From positions 3,348,001 through 3,412,000 of the forward strand of contig NZ_CP100763.1 in the NCBI RefSeq assembly GCF_024296685.1: 64,000 nt of DNA, written 5' to 3'. The notes beneath the pieces are model-generated. The model was not told the DNA's origin and searched no databases. It was given only the letters and a program-made list of their open reading frames with translations. The DNA is from Natrinema marinum. GTDB taxonomy: Archaea; Halobacteriota; Halobacteria; Halobacteriales; Natrialbaceae. The first letter of the stretch is position 1, and every line of letters starts with the position of its first letter. Both the position numbers and the translations under genes were made by a program. Positions 37,766-46,643 of the stretch are shown here, one piece after another.

Positions 37766-38905
37766 TTACAGGATCTGGTCGGCGATGATGTTCTTCTGGA
37801 TCTCGCTGGTGCCCTCGTAGATCTTCGTGATCCGGGCGTCGCGGTAGTAGCGCTCGGCGGGGTAGTCCGTGACGTAGCCCGAGCCACCGTGGACCTGGAT
37901 GCCCTCGTCGGCGACTTCGACCGAGATCTCGGACGCGAAGTACTTCGCCATGCTCGAGTACTGGGCAGCGACGTCTTGGTTGTTCTTCTCGACCTGCGAG
38001 GCGGCGCGGTAGGTCAGCGAGCGGGCTGCCTCGACCTTGGTGGCCATTTCGGCGATCTTGTGCTGGATGGCCTGGAACTCGGAGATTTTCTGGTCGAACT
38101 GCTCGCGCTGGTTCGCGTACTCGATGGCGGCGTCGAGCGCGCCCTGAGCAGCGCCGACGGCCTGGGCAGCGACGTTGGCACGACCGGCGGCGAAGAACTC
38201 CATCAGCTGGTAGAAGCCCTTGTCGACTTCGCCGATAACGTTCTCTTCGGGAATACGGACATCGTCGATAATGACCTCCGCGAGGTCGGAGGCGCGGATA
38301 CCGAGTTTGTTGTCGATCTTTTCGGTCTTGATGCCGTCCCAGTCCATCTCGACGAGGAAGGCGGTGATGCCTCGGTGGCCCTCGCCGGGGCTCGTCTTGG
38401 CCATGAGGACGCCGATGTCGGCGACGGTCCCGTTGGTGATCCACATCTTGTTGCCGTTGGCGATGAACTCGTCACCGTCTTTCTCGGCGACCGTCTCGAT
38501 CCCGGCGACGTTCGAGCCGTGTGCGGGCTCGGAGATCATCGACACCGACGCGATCTCGCCGTCGGCGATCTTGGGGAGCCACTCCTCTTTCATCCACTCG
38601 TCGCCGAACTCCATGATCATGTTCGAGCCGAACCCGGCGCTACCGATCGCGGAGCCGATCCCTGGGTCCGCACGCCAGAGTTCCTCGGTGACGATCGTCG
38701 AGGCGATCTTGTCCATCCCGGCACCACCGTACTCGAGGGGAATACTCGGTGCGACGAAGTCGTACTCGGCAGCCGTCCTACGGAGGTCTTCGGGATACTT
38801 GCCTTCCTGATCGTGTTCTTCTGCGACCGGCTTGATCTCGTTTTCGCCGAACTCGCGCACGGCGTCGCGAATCGCCTTTTGTTCGTCGGACAGCGTGAAT
38901 GCCAT
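37766..38905 (-). CDS. Acyl-CoA dehydrogenase (short/medium-chain type)
   Basis: 379-residue acyl-CoA dehydrogenase. Standard segments are visible: SMISEPAHGSNVAG in the FAD-contact region, KMWITNG, RANVAAQAVGAAQGALDAA, YANQREQFDQKI, and the C-terminal GGSGYVTDYPAERYYRDARITKIYEGTSE, here read as GGSGYVTDYPAERYYRDAR followed by ITKIYEGTSEIQ. The latter holds the catalytic Glu of short- and medium-chain enzymes (YEGTSE). Length and start (MAFTLSDEQKAIRD) are those of the family. It is convergent with the thiolase and co-directional with the downstream-coordinate acyl-CoA ligase. Confidence 0.95.
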   Translation of the reverse strand: MAFTLSDEQKAIRDAVREFGENEIKPVAEEHDQEGKYPEDLRRTAAEYDFVAPSIPLEYGGAGMDKIASTIVTEELWRADPGIGSAIGSAGFGSNMIMEFGDEWMKEEWLPKIADGEIASVSMISEPAHGSNVAGIETVAEKDGDEFIANGNKMWITNGTVADIGVLMAKTSPGEGHRGITAFLVEMDWDGIKTEKIDNKLGIRASDLAEVIIDDVRIPEENVIGEVDKGFYQLMEFFAAGRANVAAQAVGAAQGALDAAIEYANQREQFDQKISEFQAIQHKIAEMATKVEAARSLTYRAASQVEKNNQDVAAQYSSMAKYFASEISVEVADEGIQVHGGSGYVTDYPAERYYRDARITKIYEGTSEIQKNIIADQIL

Positions 38906-39224
38906 ACGTAACCACTAGGAGAGCGGTACCAAAATAGCTTCGATATATTCAACAGTTGCAAAAGATCGACTCCTCCGTTCTAACGATGTTAATACGTTTC
39001 CGTAGAACGGCTACCGCGTTATCGGTGTCATGGGGCGACATGGCACATCTAGTCGCACGACAGCGTTGCGAGTAGTGTGTCACTCGTTTCAGTAACTGTT
39101 ATTAGGTGGCGTCTGTAGCCCGCGTTACGCGGGCTCGTTCGTCTAGATGGGCGAATCGAACCTGGCCGGGAGGTGGGCCAGAGCGGCTCCCTCGCGCCTC
39201 GAGAACGAAAGTCGAGCGGGGCGA
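38906..39224. other. Intergenic region with one hairpin
   Basis: No gene recognised. The only clear structure is the hairpin GCCCGCG-TTA-CGCGGGC at 39118-39134, about 90 bases beyond the stop of the acyl-CoA ligase on the minus strand. It is not followed by a T-run on either strand. The AT-rich part near 38930-38960 probably holds the promoter of the acyl-CoA dehydrogenase. Confidence 0.4.
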
Positions 39225-40781
39225 TCAGTCCTCGTCGCGAAGTTCGAACTTCTGTACCTTCCCGGTGGTCGTCCGCGGCAGTTCCTTGACGAACTCGACC
39301 TCGCGCGGGTGTTTGTACTCCGCAAGGTTCTCGAGACAGTACTGTTTGATGTCCTCGGGCGTCGCCTCGGCGTCGGGCGTGGGGACGATGAAGGCCTTGA
39401 CGGTCTCGCCGCGGCGCTCGTCCGGGATCCCGACGACGGCGGCGTCGGCGACATCCTCGTGTTCGAAGAGGAGCTCCTCGACCTCGCGCGGGTAGACGTT
39501 GTAGCCGCCGGTGACGATCATGTGCTTCTCGCGGTCGACGACGTAGAAGAAGTCGTCCTCGTCCCAGTAGCCGATGTCGCCGGTGTGGAACCAGCGCTTG
39601 CCCTCGGACTCGGTGAAGGCCTCCTCGTTTGCCTCGGGCAGCCCGTAGTACTCCTGCATCACGTTCGGGCCGTGGATAACGAGTTCCCCCGTGATCTCGT
39701 GGATCGCGGCCTCGTCCTCGTCGATCGGCCCTTCCTCGACTCGCGGGACCTTGTTGAAGTCCTCGTCGACGATCTTCGCCTCGACGCCCTCGAGCGGCTG
39801 ACCGATGCTCCCCTTCCGGCGGGCGTTCTCGCGGTTGGCGTGGGTCACCGGGCTCGTCTCGGTGAGGCCGTACCCCTCGTAGAGCTCGACGCCCCACAGG
39901 TCCTCGAAGCGCTCTAAGACCTCGATCGGCAGGCTCGAGCCGCCGGAGTTGGTAAATCGGAGCGCCTCGAACTCGTAGGACTCGGCGTCGGGCTGGTTGA
40001 TCATGTCGTTGAACATCGCCGGCACGCCGAACATGATCGAGAGCTCCTCGTCCTCGAGGAGGTCCATCACGGTCGGTGCGTCCCACTCGGGGACGGGGTA
40101 GTAGGTGCCGCCGCTGTACATCGCGCCGTTCATGACGACGGACATACCGTAGATGTGGAACAGCGGCAGGACGCCGACGAGTCGGTCGGAGGCTTGGAAC
40201 CCGCCCGGCGGGACGTCCGCGTTCGCTCGCGTCGTCCAGCCGATGTTGTGATGCGTCAGCAGGACGCCTTTCGGCGTGCCCGTCGTCCCCGACGTGTAGG
40301 GCTGAACCGCGACGTCGTCGTCCGCGCGCTCGACGATGTCTTTCGTCTCGTCGGCGAGGAACTCGTCGAACTCGGTCGCGCCGTCGACGTCCCCGCCCAC
40401 GCTGACGACCTCCTCGACGTCGGTGTCGTCGAGCACCTCGAGAACGTTCGGGACGTTGTCGGCCAGCGAGACGACTGCCTTCGCCTCGCTGTCACCGAGC
40501 AGGTGGCTGATCTCGCGGGCTTTGTACTGCGGGTTCATCGGCACGATGGCCCCGCCGGCGCGCAAGATGCCATAGAAGGCCGTGACGAACTGCGGGAGGT
40601 TCGGCAGGTAGATCCCGACGCGGTCGCCCTCGCCGATCCCGCGGTCCTCGAGCGCCTGCGCGAACTGGCCGGTACGCTCCCAGAACTCCGCGTAGCTCAG
40701 CTCGGTCCCCTCGTAGACGATCGCGGCCGAGTCCGAGTGTTCCTCGACGGTCTCGGCGACGTCAGTGACAAGATTCGTCAT
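39225..40781 (-). CDS. Long-chain acyl-CoA synthetase-like ligase
   Basis: 518-residue adenylate-forming ligase. The A3 motif is YTSGTTGTPKGVLLTHHN, A5 is GYGLTETSP, the hinge is GGYNVYPREVEELL, and the C-terminal lysine lies in RTTTGKVQKFEL. The start MTNLVTDVAETVEEH was preferred over a Met eight residues upstream by family alignment. It is most similar in layout to the ligase at 752. It lies downstream of the TRAP transporter permease by about 105 bases on the same strand, which suggests it could activate an acid imported by that transporter. Confidence 0.93.
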   Translation of the reverse strand: MTNLVTDVAETVEEHSDSAAIVYEGTELSYAEFWERTGQFAQALEDRGIGEGDRVGIYLPNLPQFVTAFYGILRAGGAIVPMNPQYKAREISHLLGDSEAKAVVSLADNVPNVLEVLDDTDVEEVVSVGGDVDGATEFDEFLADETKDIVERADDDVAVQPYTSGTTGTPKGVLLTHHNIGWTTRANADVPPGGFQASDRLVGVLPLFHIYGMSVVMNGAMYSGGTYYPVPEWDAPTVMDLLEDEELSIMFGVPAMFNDMINQPDAESYEFEALRFTNSGGSSLPIEVLERFEDLWGVELYEGYGLTETSPVTHANRENARRKGSIGQPLEGVEAKIVDEDFNKVPRVEEGPIDEDEAAIHEITGELVIHGPNVMQEYYGLPEANEEAFTESEGKRWFHTGDIGYWDEDDFFYVVDREKHMIVTGGYNVYPREVEELLFEHEDVADAAVVGIPDERRGETVKAFIVPTPDAEATPEDIKQYCLENLAEYKHPREVEFVKELPRTTTGKVQKFELRDED

Positions 40782-40886
40782 CCTCTGGGTGTGTGTCGCA
40801 CGCATTCACAAAAGGGTTGTTACTTGCAAATCAACGCAAGCGTAGTGGACGAAGCGGAGTAGCGGGATGCCGCGCCGATTACCCGA

Positions 40887-43052
40887 TCAGTCGAGCGCCG
40901 AGCGCTCGGCTTCGGGAGTCGTTTCGGTCTCCGCGGGCATCTCGTATCCGACGACGACTCGAGCGTGGAGAAGCACGCCGACGATGGCGGCCGCGGCGAC
41001 GAGCTGTACCCCGACGTGAACGAGTGAGCCGAACATCGCACCGAGCGCGCCGACGACGTAGAGCGCGCGGACCGGAGTGGAGAGGTCTCGCGCTCCGTCG
41101 AAACCGATCGTCGCGACGATCAGGCCGACGGTGCCGGCTAACACGAGCGGGAAGGCGAGCAGCGTCTCGCTCGACCAGTAGATGAGGCTGTCGTTCGCGA
41201 TGAAGGCGTAGGGGATGACGAACCCGGGTGCACCGAGACGGAGCGCCTGCTTACACGACTGGAGGAAGCTCGCGTTCGCGATACGTGCGCCGACCGCAAC
41301 CGAGATTGCGACCGGTGGCGTGATCGCTGACAGCATCGCGAAGTAGAACACGAACATGTGCGTCGCGATGGTCGGCGTCCCGAGGTCAGTGATCGGTTTA
41401 GCGACCAGAATGGCCACGAGGATGTACGCCGCGGGCGTCGGCATTCCCAGCCCGAACAGGATACTCGCGATCATCGCGAGGAACAACACGACGAACAGTC
41501 CTCCGCCGAACCCGAGGATGCTCACTTCGCTCATACCGATGATACTCGTCGCGACGCGGGCCGTCAATCCGGTCCCCTCGAGTAGCTTGATGATCACGCC
41601 CATCGCCGCGAGCACGCCGACGAGCGGTGCCATGTCGATGCCCCCCTGTTTGAGTCCGTCAAGCGTCTGTTTGGTCGTCCGGGCTACGCTCGCGACGATC
41701 TCGTCGCCCGAGACGTCTTCTGTCTCGAGTTCGAATCCGTCCTCGAGATCTACTTCGAGGAATCTGACGACGAGGTTCCGGACGTACATCACACCGACGG
41801 TCGTGAAGATGGTGTACATCCCCGCTGTGAACGGTGAGTATCGGAGTACCACGAGCGTCACCAAGAGCACGCCCATCGGGACGGTAAAGTGCAAGCCCCG
41901 GAGGAGGAGCCGCCAGTTGAACGGCGTCAGGTCGCTCGAGATCCAGCCGAATTTGAGGATCGTGAAGTGAACGGCCAGGCAGACGCTGAAGTAGAACAGC
42001 GCTGCCGGAATGACCCCCGCTTGTACGATGTCCAGATACGGGACCTGAATAATGTCTGCCATCAGGAACGCTGCGACGCCCATCACCGGCGGCAGCATCT
42101 GGCCGCCCGCGGAGGCGACCGCCTCGATCGAGGCAGCGACGTCGTCGCTGACGCCTTGGTCCTTGATCATCGGGATCGTGAAGCTGCCGGTCGTCGCGGT
42201 GTTCGCGGCCGCGCTGCCGGTGATCGATCCCATGATCATGCTGGAGATGACGGCGATCTGGACGACGCCGGTCCGGAGACTCGTCCCGAGTTCCTCGCCG
42301 ATTTCGCGGACGAACTCCATCAGGCCGAAGGTCTTGGCGAGCCCGGCGAACATGATGAAGATCGCGACCCAAGTCGATCCGACCCGCATGAGAGTCGGAT
42401 CGTAGACGCCACTGATCCCGACCGCGCCGTTTTCGGCGATCTGTTGCCAGCTCATTCCCGAGTGGCGGAACACGCCGAACAGCTGCGTGCCGACCATCGA
42501 GTGAGCGTACAGGATAGAGAGGACGGCGACAGCCGCGATGACCGTCCCGAACGCTCGACGAGTCACGTCGATCGCCAGCGCAATCACTATCCCGCCGATA
42601 ACGTGATCTATGGTATTGTATCCGAGGATGAACGCGTCTCCCTGAAGTCGGGTGAAGTTGGCGTAGATATAGGCCGTCGCTGCGACTGCCGTCACGGCCA
42701 ACGCGATGGCGATGTATGGATCGATCACCGCGTAGATGCCTCGGAGTCCAGATTCGGCCGCTGCATCGCCGCCAGCTCCGTCGTCGGTGTCTTCCCCCGT
42801 TACGCCGAATCGATCCTGGGCGTAATCGAGATAGTACAGCGCTACCCCCATTCCGAAGAACAGGATCATGTACCGTTCGACCCGTGTCACCCACTCCGGT
42901 TCGGCGATGATCCCCTCCAGCGGCCATCCGAACACGAGGGAGACGGCGTACAGCAGGGTAAACAGCGTCAAACCGGCGCCTAACCAGTAGGTAATGCCAT
43001 CGAGGGCACGCAGAGGAACGCCTCGTTCGGAACGTCGATCCGTTGTAGACAT
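40887..43052 (-). CDS. TRAP transporter fused permease (DctQ-DctM, TAXI type)
   Basis: 721-residue membrane protein with some 16-18 hydrophobic helices. The first ~200 residues correspond to the small DctQ-like subunit and the remainder to the large DctM channel subunit; fused 4TM/12TM permeases pair with TAXI-type binding proteins. Conserved DctM-like glycine/proline segments are visible (SMIMGSITGSAAANTATTGS, GLGMPTPAAYILVAILVAKP). It follows the binding protein by five bases, so both are one operon. Uptake would be driven by an ion gradient, likely sodium. Substrate unknown. Confidence 0.93.
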   Translation of the reverse strand: MSTTDRRSERGVPLRALDGITYWLGAGLTLFTLLYAVSLVFGWPLEGIIAEPEWVTRVERYMILFFGMGVALYYLDYAQDRFGVTGEDTDDGAGGDAAAESGLRGIYAVIDPYIAIALAVTAVAATAYIYANFTRLQGDAFILGYNTIDHVIGGIVIALAIDVTRRAFGTVIAAVAVLSILYAHSMVGTQLFGVFRHSGMSWQQIAENGAVGISGVYDPTLMRVGSTWVAIFIMFAGLAKTFGLMEFVREIGEELGTSLRTGVVQIAVISSMIMGSITGSAAANTATTGSFTIPMIKDQGVSDDVAASIEAVASAGGQMLPPVMGVAAFLMADIIQVPYLDIVQAGVIPAALFYFSVCLAVHFTILKFGWISSDLTPFNWRLLLRGLHFTVPMGVLLVTLVVLRYSPFTAGMYTIFTTVGVMYVRNLVVRFLEVDLEDGFELETEDVSGDEIVASVARTTKQTLDGLKQGGIDMAPLVGVLAAMGVIIKLLEGTGLTARVATSIIGMSEVSILGFGGGLFVVLFLAMIASILFGLGMPTPAAYILVAILVAKPITDLGTPTIATHMFVFYFAMLSAITPPVAISVAVGARIANASFLQSCKQALRLGAPGFVIPYAFIANDSLIYWSSETLLAFPLVLAGTVGLIVATIGFDGARDLSTPVRALYVVGALGAMFGSLVHVGVQLVAAAAIVGVLLHARVVVGYEMPAETETTPEAERSALD

Positions 43053-43057
43053 CGATG

Positions 43058-44098
43058 CTATTTCTCGTCAGCGCGCTCGAAGTCTTCGCTCCAGACGCCG
43101 AGCTCGTCCTTGTAGAAGTCGGCCGCGGCCGGATGGAACGGGACCCCGTCGTACATGTTTTTGATCCAGAAGTCGTTGCTCTCGAAGGTGGCCAAGAGGC
43201 CGTGGTAGTCCGCGAGCTCCGACTGCTGCTCGTGCATCGCGGTGAGGAAATTGTAGACTGCGTCGTAGTCGAGGTCGTTGCGCGAGACGAAGTTGTACGC
43301 GAACGTCGGGGCGGCGATCTCGCCGGGCGTCGTCGCGTTCTCGATCGAGCCGGTGTCGACCGTCTGGGACAGCAGCCGTTCGTCGTCCTCCCACGCCTGG
43401 GCCGTCGCGTCTTCGACATCGAGAACCTTCATGTCGACTTCGCTTGCGATCTGCTGAAGCCAACTGGGCGTCACTGCGAAATTCATTAGCGTCCCCATAC
43501 CGACATCGAGCTGGTTTTCGTTCATTGCGCTGCCCTGACTGCCGTAACCGACACTGGCACGCTCGTATCCGTCAGTCGCGTAACTGAGTGCCTTCTCGAG
43601 CGCGGGTGCGGTTCCGGATCCCTCCGGTGTCGGCGAAACCTTCGTGTTAGCACCGATGTCCGACAGCGTCTCGAGCTCCGAGTCGTTGGTGATGAAGAAC
43701 CACGGCAGATCGTAGTAATGGAAGATCTGCACCATGTCGAAATTGAGCTGCCCGTACGGATCGTTGCCCTGTTGAACGTCGTAGGCAGACCAATTCTGGA
43801 GGTAGACCATCTCTGCGTCCTCGCTCTGGAGAGCGCCGAGGTTCGCTTCGGTCCCCTGGCTCGTTTGTGCTTCGACGAAGAGCTCGTCGGTCTGATCGTT
43901 GACCGCGCTCGCGAGCCCCTGATTCGCGCTGTATGCCGTCGTACTCGATGTCGACGTCCGCATTCGAATAGTCGTTTCGTCGCTTCCACTACCGCTCCCG
44001 GAACAGCCGGCTAGCGCCGTTGCGGCTCCGATACCGGTCGCTGCGAGAATCGATCGTCGAGTCGAACGCCTATCCGTGTGACTGTGTTCGTTCGCCAT
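43058..44098 (-). CDS. TAXI-family TRAP solute-binding lipoprotein
   Basis: 346-residue secreted binding protein. The N-terminus carries a Tat motif (STRRSILAATGIGAA) and lipobox LAGC followed by a Gly/Ser linker, so it should be lipid-anchored outside the cell. The body has TAXI features (TTAYSANQGLASAVN, TSQGTEANLGAL, PSDIG-like LETLSDIGANTKVSP). The start MANEHSHTDRRS is favoured over a Met five codons earlier. It feeds the fused permease directly downstream. TAXI proteins bind dicarboxylates, glutamate and related acids, but this one cannot be assigned. Confidence 0.92.
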   Translation of the reverse strand: MANEHSHTDRRSTRRSILAATGIGAATALAGCSGSGSGSDETTIRMRTSTSSTTAYSANQGLASAVNDQTDELFVEAQTSQGTEANLGALQSEDAEMVYLQNWSAYDVQQGNDPYGQLNFDMVQIFHYYDLPWFFITNDSELETLSDIGANTKVSPTPEGSGTAPALEKALSYATDGYERASVGYGSQGSAMNENQLDVGMGTLMNFAVTPSWLQQIASEVDMKVLDVEDATAQAWEDDERLLSQTVDTGSIENATTPGEIAAPTFAYNFVSRNDLDYDAVYNFLTAMHEQQSELADYHGLLATFESNDFWIKNMYDGVPFHPAAADFYKDELGVWSEDFERADEK

Positions 44099-44165
44099 GA
44101 GACATTTCTTCATAGTTACCTATTATAGTCCTTGCGCTATCTGCCGAAATTGGCTGTTATTTGTA

Positions 44166-44195
44166 TGTTATCATATATATGTAAGAATGATAACA
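44166..44195. promoter_or_regulatory. Inverted repeat flanking a TATA box (candidate operator)
   Basis: A perfect 8-base inverted repeat, TGTTATCA and TGATAACA, brackets a 14-base AT-rich spacer that contains TATATAT. It lies about 70 bases before the TRAP binding-protein start (minus strand) and about 130 before the glutaryl-CoA dehydrogenase start (plus strand). A dimeric regulator bound here would block or recruit TBP. The IclR protein at 45621 is an obvious candidate. Confidence 0.5.
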
Positions 44196-44321
44196 TTCGG
44201 TCCGATTGGAAAGTGGCCTTCGTTTCCGGACAGCAAGAATCCTCCCCAGTCGCCGTTTCGTCGTCGATCACGAGACCATCGGTATCGCAACGCCTATTGT
44301 GCCATTCGCATAAGTCTATGT

Positions 44322-45485
44322 ATGCTGGATTTCGTTCAGCTCGAGGAAGATCTCGATCAGGAAGAGCGGATGATCCGGGACACGGCCCGGGAGTTCGTCG
44401 AGGAACACGTCAAACCCGACATCGGCGAGCACTTCGAGAACGGGACGTTCCCGAAGGAGCTCATCCCGAAGATGGGTGAGCTCGGCTTCTACGCCCCGAA
44501 TCTCGAGGGCTACGGTTCGCCGAACGTCTCCGAGACGGCCTACGGGCTCCTGATGCAGGAACTCGAGGCGGGCGACTCGGGGCTGCGCTCGATGGCGTCG
44601 GTTCAGGGCGCGCTCGTGATGTACCCCATTCACGCGTACGGGAGCGAAGAACAGAAAGAAGAGTGGCTGCCGGCGCTGGGCGAGGGGAAGGCGATCGGTT
44701 GTTTCGGTCTGACCGAGCCCGAACACGGCTCGAACCCGACGGCGATGGAGACCCGCGCCGAGCGCGACGGTGACGGCTACGTTCTCAACGGCTCGAAGAC
44801 GTGGATCACGAACTCACCGATCGCCGATGTTGCCGTCGTCTGGGCGCGCGACCAGTCGGCCGAGGACTCCCCGGTGCGGGGCTTCCTCGTCGAGACCGAC
44901 CGCGACGGCGTCACGACCAACAAGATCACCGAGAAGCTCTCGCTGCGCGCTTCGATCACCGGCGAGATCGGTCTCAACGACGTCCACGTTCCCGAGGAGA
45001 ACGTCCTGCCGGGCGTCTCCGGGATGAAGGGGCCGCTGTCCTGTCTCACGCAGGCCCGCTACGGTATCGCCTGGGGCGCGGTCGGTGCGGCCCGCGACTG
45101 CTTCGAGGAGGCCCGCCAGTACGCACAGGACCGCGACCAGTTCGGCGGCCCGATCGGCCGCTTCCAGCTCCAGCAGCGCAAGCTCGCGGAGATGGCCACC
45201 CAGATCACGCTCGGCCAGCTGCTCGTCTACCGCGTCGCCGACCTCAAAGAGCGCGGCGACCTCCGCCCGCAGCACATCTCGATGGCCAAGCGCAACAACG
45301 TCCGCATGGCCCGCGAGCAGTCCCGCGTCGCCCGCGAGATGCTCGGCGGCAACGGCATCACCACCGACTACTCGCCGATGCGCCACCTCGCGAACCTCGA
45401 GACGGTCTACACCTACGAGGGCACTCACGACATCCACACGCTGATCCTCGGCGAGGACCTCACGGGGCTGCAGGCCTACCAGTAA
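44322..45485 (+). CDS. Glutaryl-CoA dehydrogenase-like acyl-CoA dehydrogenase
   Basis: 387-residue acyl-CoA dehydrogenase of the glutaryl-CoA dehydrogenase branch, which oxidises and decarboxylates glutaryl-CoA to crotonyl-CoA. Branch marks are GCFGLTEPEHGSNPTAMETRA, given here as FGLTEPEHGSNP, the segment CLTQARYGIAWGAVGAA with its conserved Arg, and the C-terminal YEGTHDIHTLILGEDLTG. Start MLDFVQLEEDLDQEE; the longer upstream frame crosses the promoter. Divergent from the TRAP operon and followed by an IclR regulator, suggesting a glutarate or lysine/tryptophan degradation unit. Confidence 0.9.
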   Translation: MLDFVQLEEDLDQEERMIRDTAREFVEEHVKPDIGEHFENGTFPKELIPKMGELGFYAPNLEGYGSPNVSETAYGLLMQELEAGDSGLRSMASVQGALVMYPIHAYGSEEQKEEWLPALGEGKAIGCFGLTEPEHGSNPTAMETRAERDGDGYVLNGSKTWITNSPIADVAVVWARDQSAEDSPVRGFLVETDRDGVTTNKITEKLSLRASITGEIGLNDVHVPEENVLPGVSGMKGPLSCLTQARYGIAWGAVGAARDCFEEARQYAQDRDQFGGPIGRFQLQQRKLAEMATQITLGQLLVYRVADLKERGDLRPQHISMAKRNNVRMAREQSRVAREMLGGNGITTDYSPMRHLANLETVYTYEGTHDIHTLILGEDLTGLQAYQ

Positions 45486-45548
45486 CCGTCTCTGTCGTTC
45501 TCGACCGTCGCTTTTTGCGTCCCGTCTCTCGTCTCTCCGTCTCCCGAT

Positions 45549-45570
45549 GCTGTTCCGACCGACGAACAGC
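45549..45570. promoter_or_regulatory. Inverted repeat upstream of the IclR gene
   Basis: GCTGTTC and GAACAGC form a 7-base perfect inverted repeat around an 8-base spacer. It lies 50-70 bases before the IclR start and about 65 after the dehydrogenase stop. It could be an autoregulatory operator or a terminator hairpin. Confidence 0.3.
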
Positions 45571-45620
45571 GCGTTTCACTCTCCGGAACATTGATTGCAG
45601 TCTACGAGTAGAATTTGGAC

Positions 45621-46391
45621 ATGGGCACGAATCGCGACGAGAACGACGCCGAGGAGGTCGGCGTCTCGACGACGCGGAAGACGTTTGCACTCCTCGAGGC
45701 GCTCAAAGACGAGGAAGGCGTCACCATCGCGGAGCTTACCGACCGAACTGACCTGAGCAAGAGCACGGCGTACCGGCATCTGCAGACGCTGACCGACCTC
45801 GGCTACGTGATCGAACGCGACGGGCACTACTACGTCGGCTTTCGCTTCGTCGAACTCGGCGAGCAGGCCCGCTCCCGGAGAGTGGGATACACGGCGGCCA
45901 AGCGGGCGGTGTTCGAACTCGGTCAGGAGACCGACGAACGCGCCGTCTTCATCGTCGAAGAGGACAACGAGGCCGTCTACGTCCACCGATACGGGAGTCT
46001 CTCGAACACGATGATCGGGCATCGGCGGCCGCTCCACTCGATGGCGTCGGGAAAAGTCATTCTCGCGGAGTGGGACGACGTCGCGGTCGCCGACTACGTC
46101 GATTCCGTCGGCCTCGAAGCCCTTTCAGCGAACACGATCACGGATCCCGACGCGCTGTTCGACGAACTCGAGACGATTCGCGACCGCGGGTACGCGGTAA
46201 ACGACCAGGAACACATGGACGGCCTTCGCGGGGTCGCCGTTCCAGTCTACACGCCCGACGACGAGTTCCTCGGCGCGTTGGCCGCGTTCGGGCCGACCAG
46301 CCGATTCACGGACGACTACGTCCACGACGACCTTCCGACGCGCCTCCGAGACAAGGCCGGCGAGATCAGAGTTACGCTCGCGTACGGCTAA
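45621..46391 (+). CDS. IclR-family transcriptional regulator
   Basis: 256-residue regulator. The N-terminal winged helix-turn-helix spans roughly residues 15-75 (TIAELTDRTDLSKSTAYRHLQTL is the recognition part, quoted as DLSKSTAYRHLQTL), and an IclR effector domain follows (AVYVHRYGS, HSMASGKVILAEW, GLRGVAVPVY). The ATG at 45621 is preferred to a TTG two codons upstream. Haloarchaeal IclR proteins often regulate sugar, aromatic or acid catabolism. Its position after glutaryl-CoA dehydrogenase suggests it controls that gene and perhaps the TRAP operon. Confidence 0.93.
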   Translation: MGTNRDENDAEEVGVSTTRKTFALLEALKDEEGVTIAELTDRTDLSKSTAYRHLQTLTDLGYVIERDGHYYVGFRFVELGEQARSRRVGYTAAKRAVFELGQETDERAVFIVEEDNEAVYVHRYGSLSNTMIGHRRPLHSMASGKVILAEWDDVAVADYVDSVGLEALSANTITDPDALFDELETIRDRGYAVNDQEHMDGLRGVAVPVYTPDDEFLGALAAFGPTSRFTDDYVHDDLPTRLRDKAGEIRVTLAYG

Positions 46392-46578
46392 CGATCTCTT
46401 GCAATCGCTTTCCCCTACGACGTTCGATACGCGTCCGGTTTCGACCGGACGATCGGTGATCGATCCGATCGTTTCACGGGTCGAAACGAAGCCGAGTTGC
46501 TCGATGCTCGTCGAGCGCGCGACTGTCTTCTATGCCGCCGCATGGGAAAGTCGACCCGACACGCGGACGGTTCGTTTC

Positions 46579-46620
46579 GGAAAGTGAATTTCCTCGCCCT
46601 TCGCTTCGAAATCACTTTCC
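46579..46620. promoter_or_regulatory. Inverted repeat upstream of rdfA
   Basis: GGAAAGTGA (46579-46587) and TCACTTTCC (46612-46620) form a perfect 9-base inverted repeat with a 24-base spacer ending 23 bases before the rdfA ATG. It may be an operator or an mRNA hairpin in the promoter/leader. Confidence 0.4.
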
Positions 46621-46643
46621 TAAGCCAGTCGAATTTCCGTACA

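Noticed and set aside
39118-39134. Hairpin GCCCGCG-TTA-CGCGGGC as a terminator
   Set aside because: No T-run follows on either strand, and archaeal termination depends mainly on T-rich tracts, so it is reported only as a structure.
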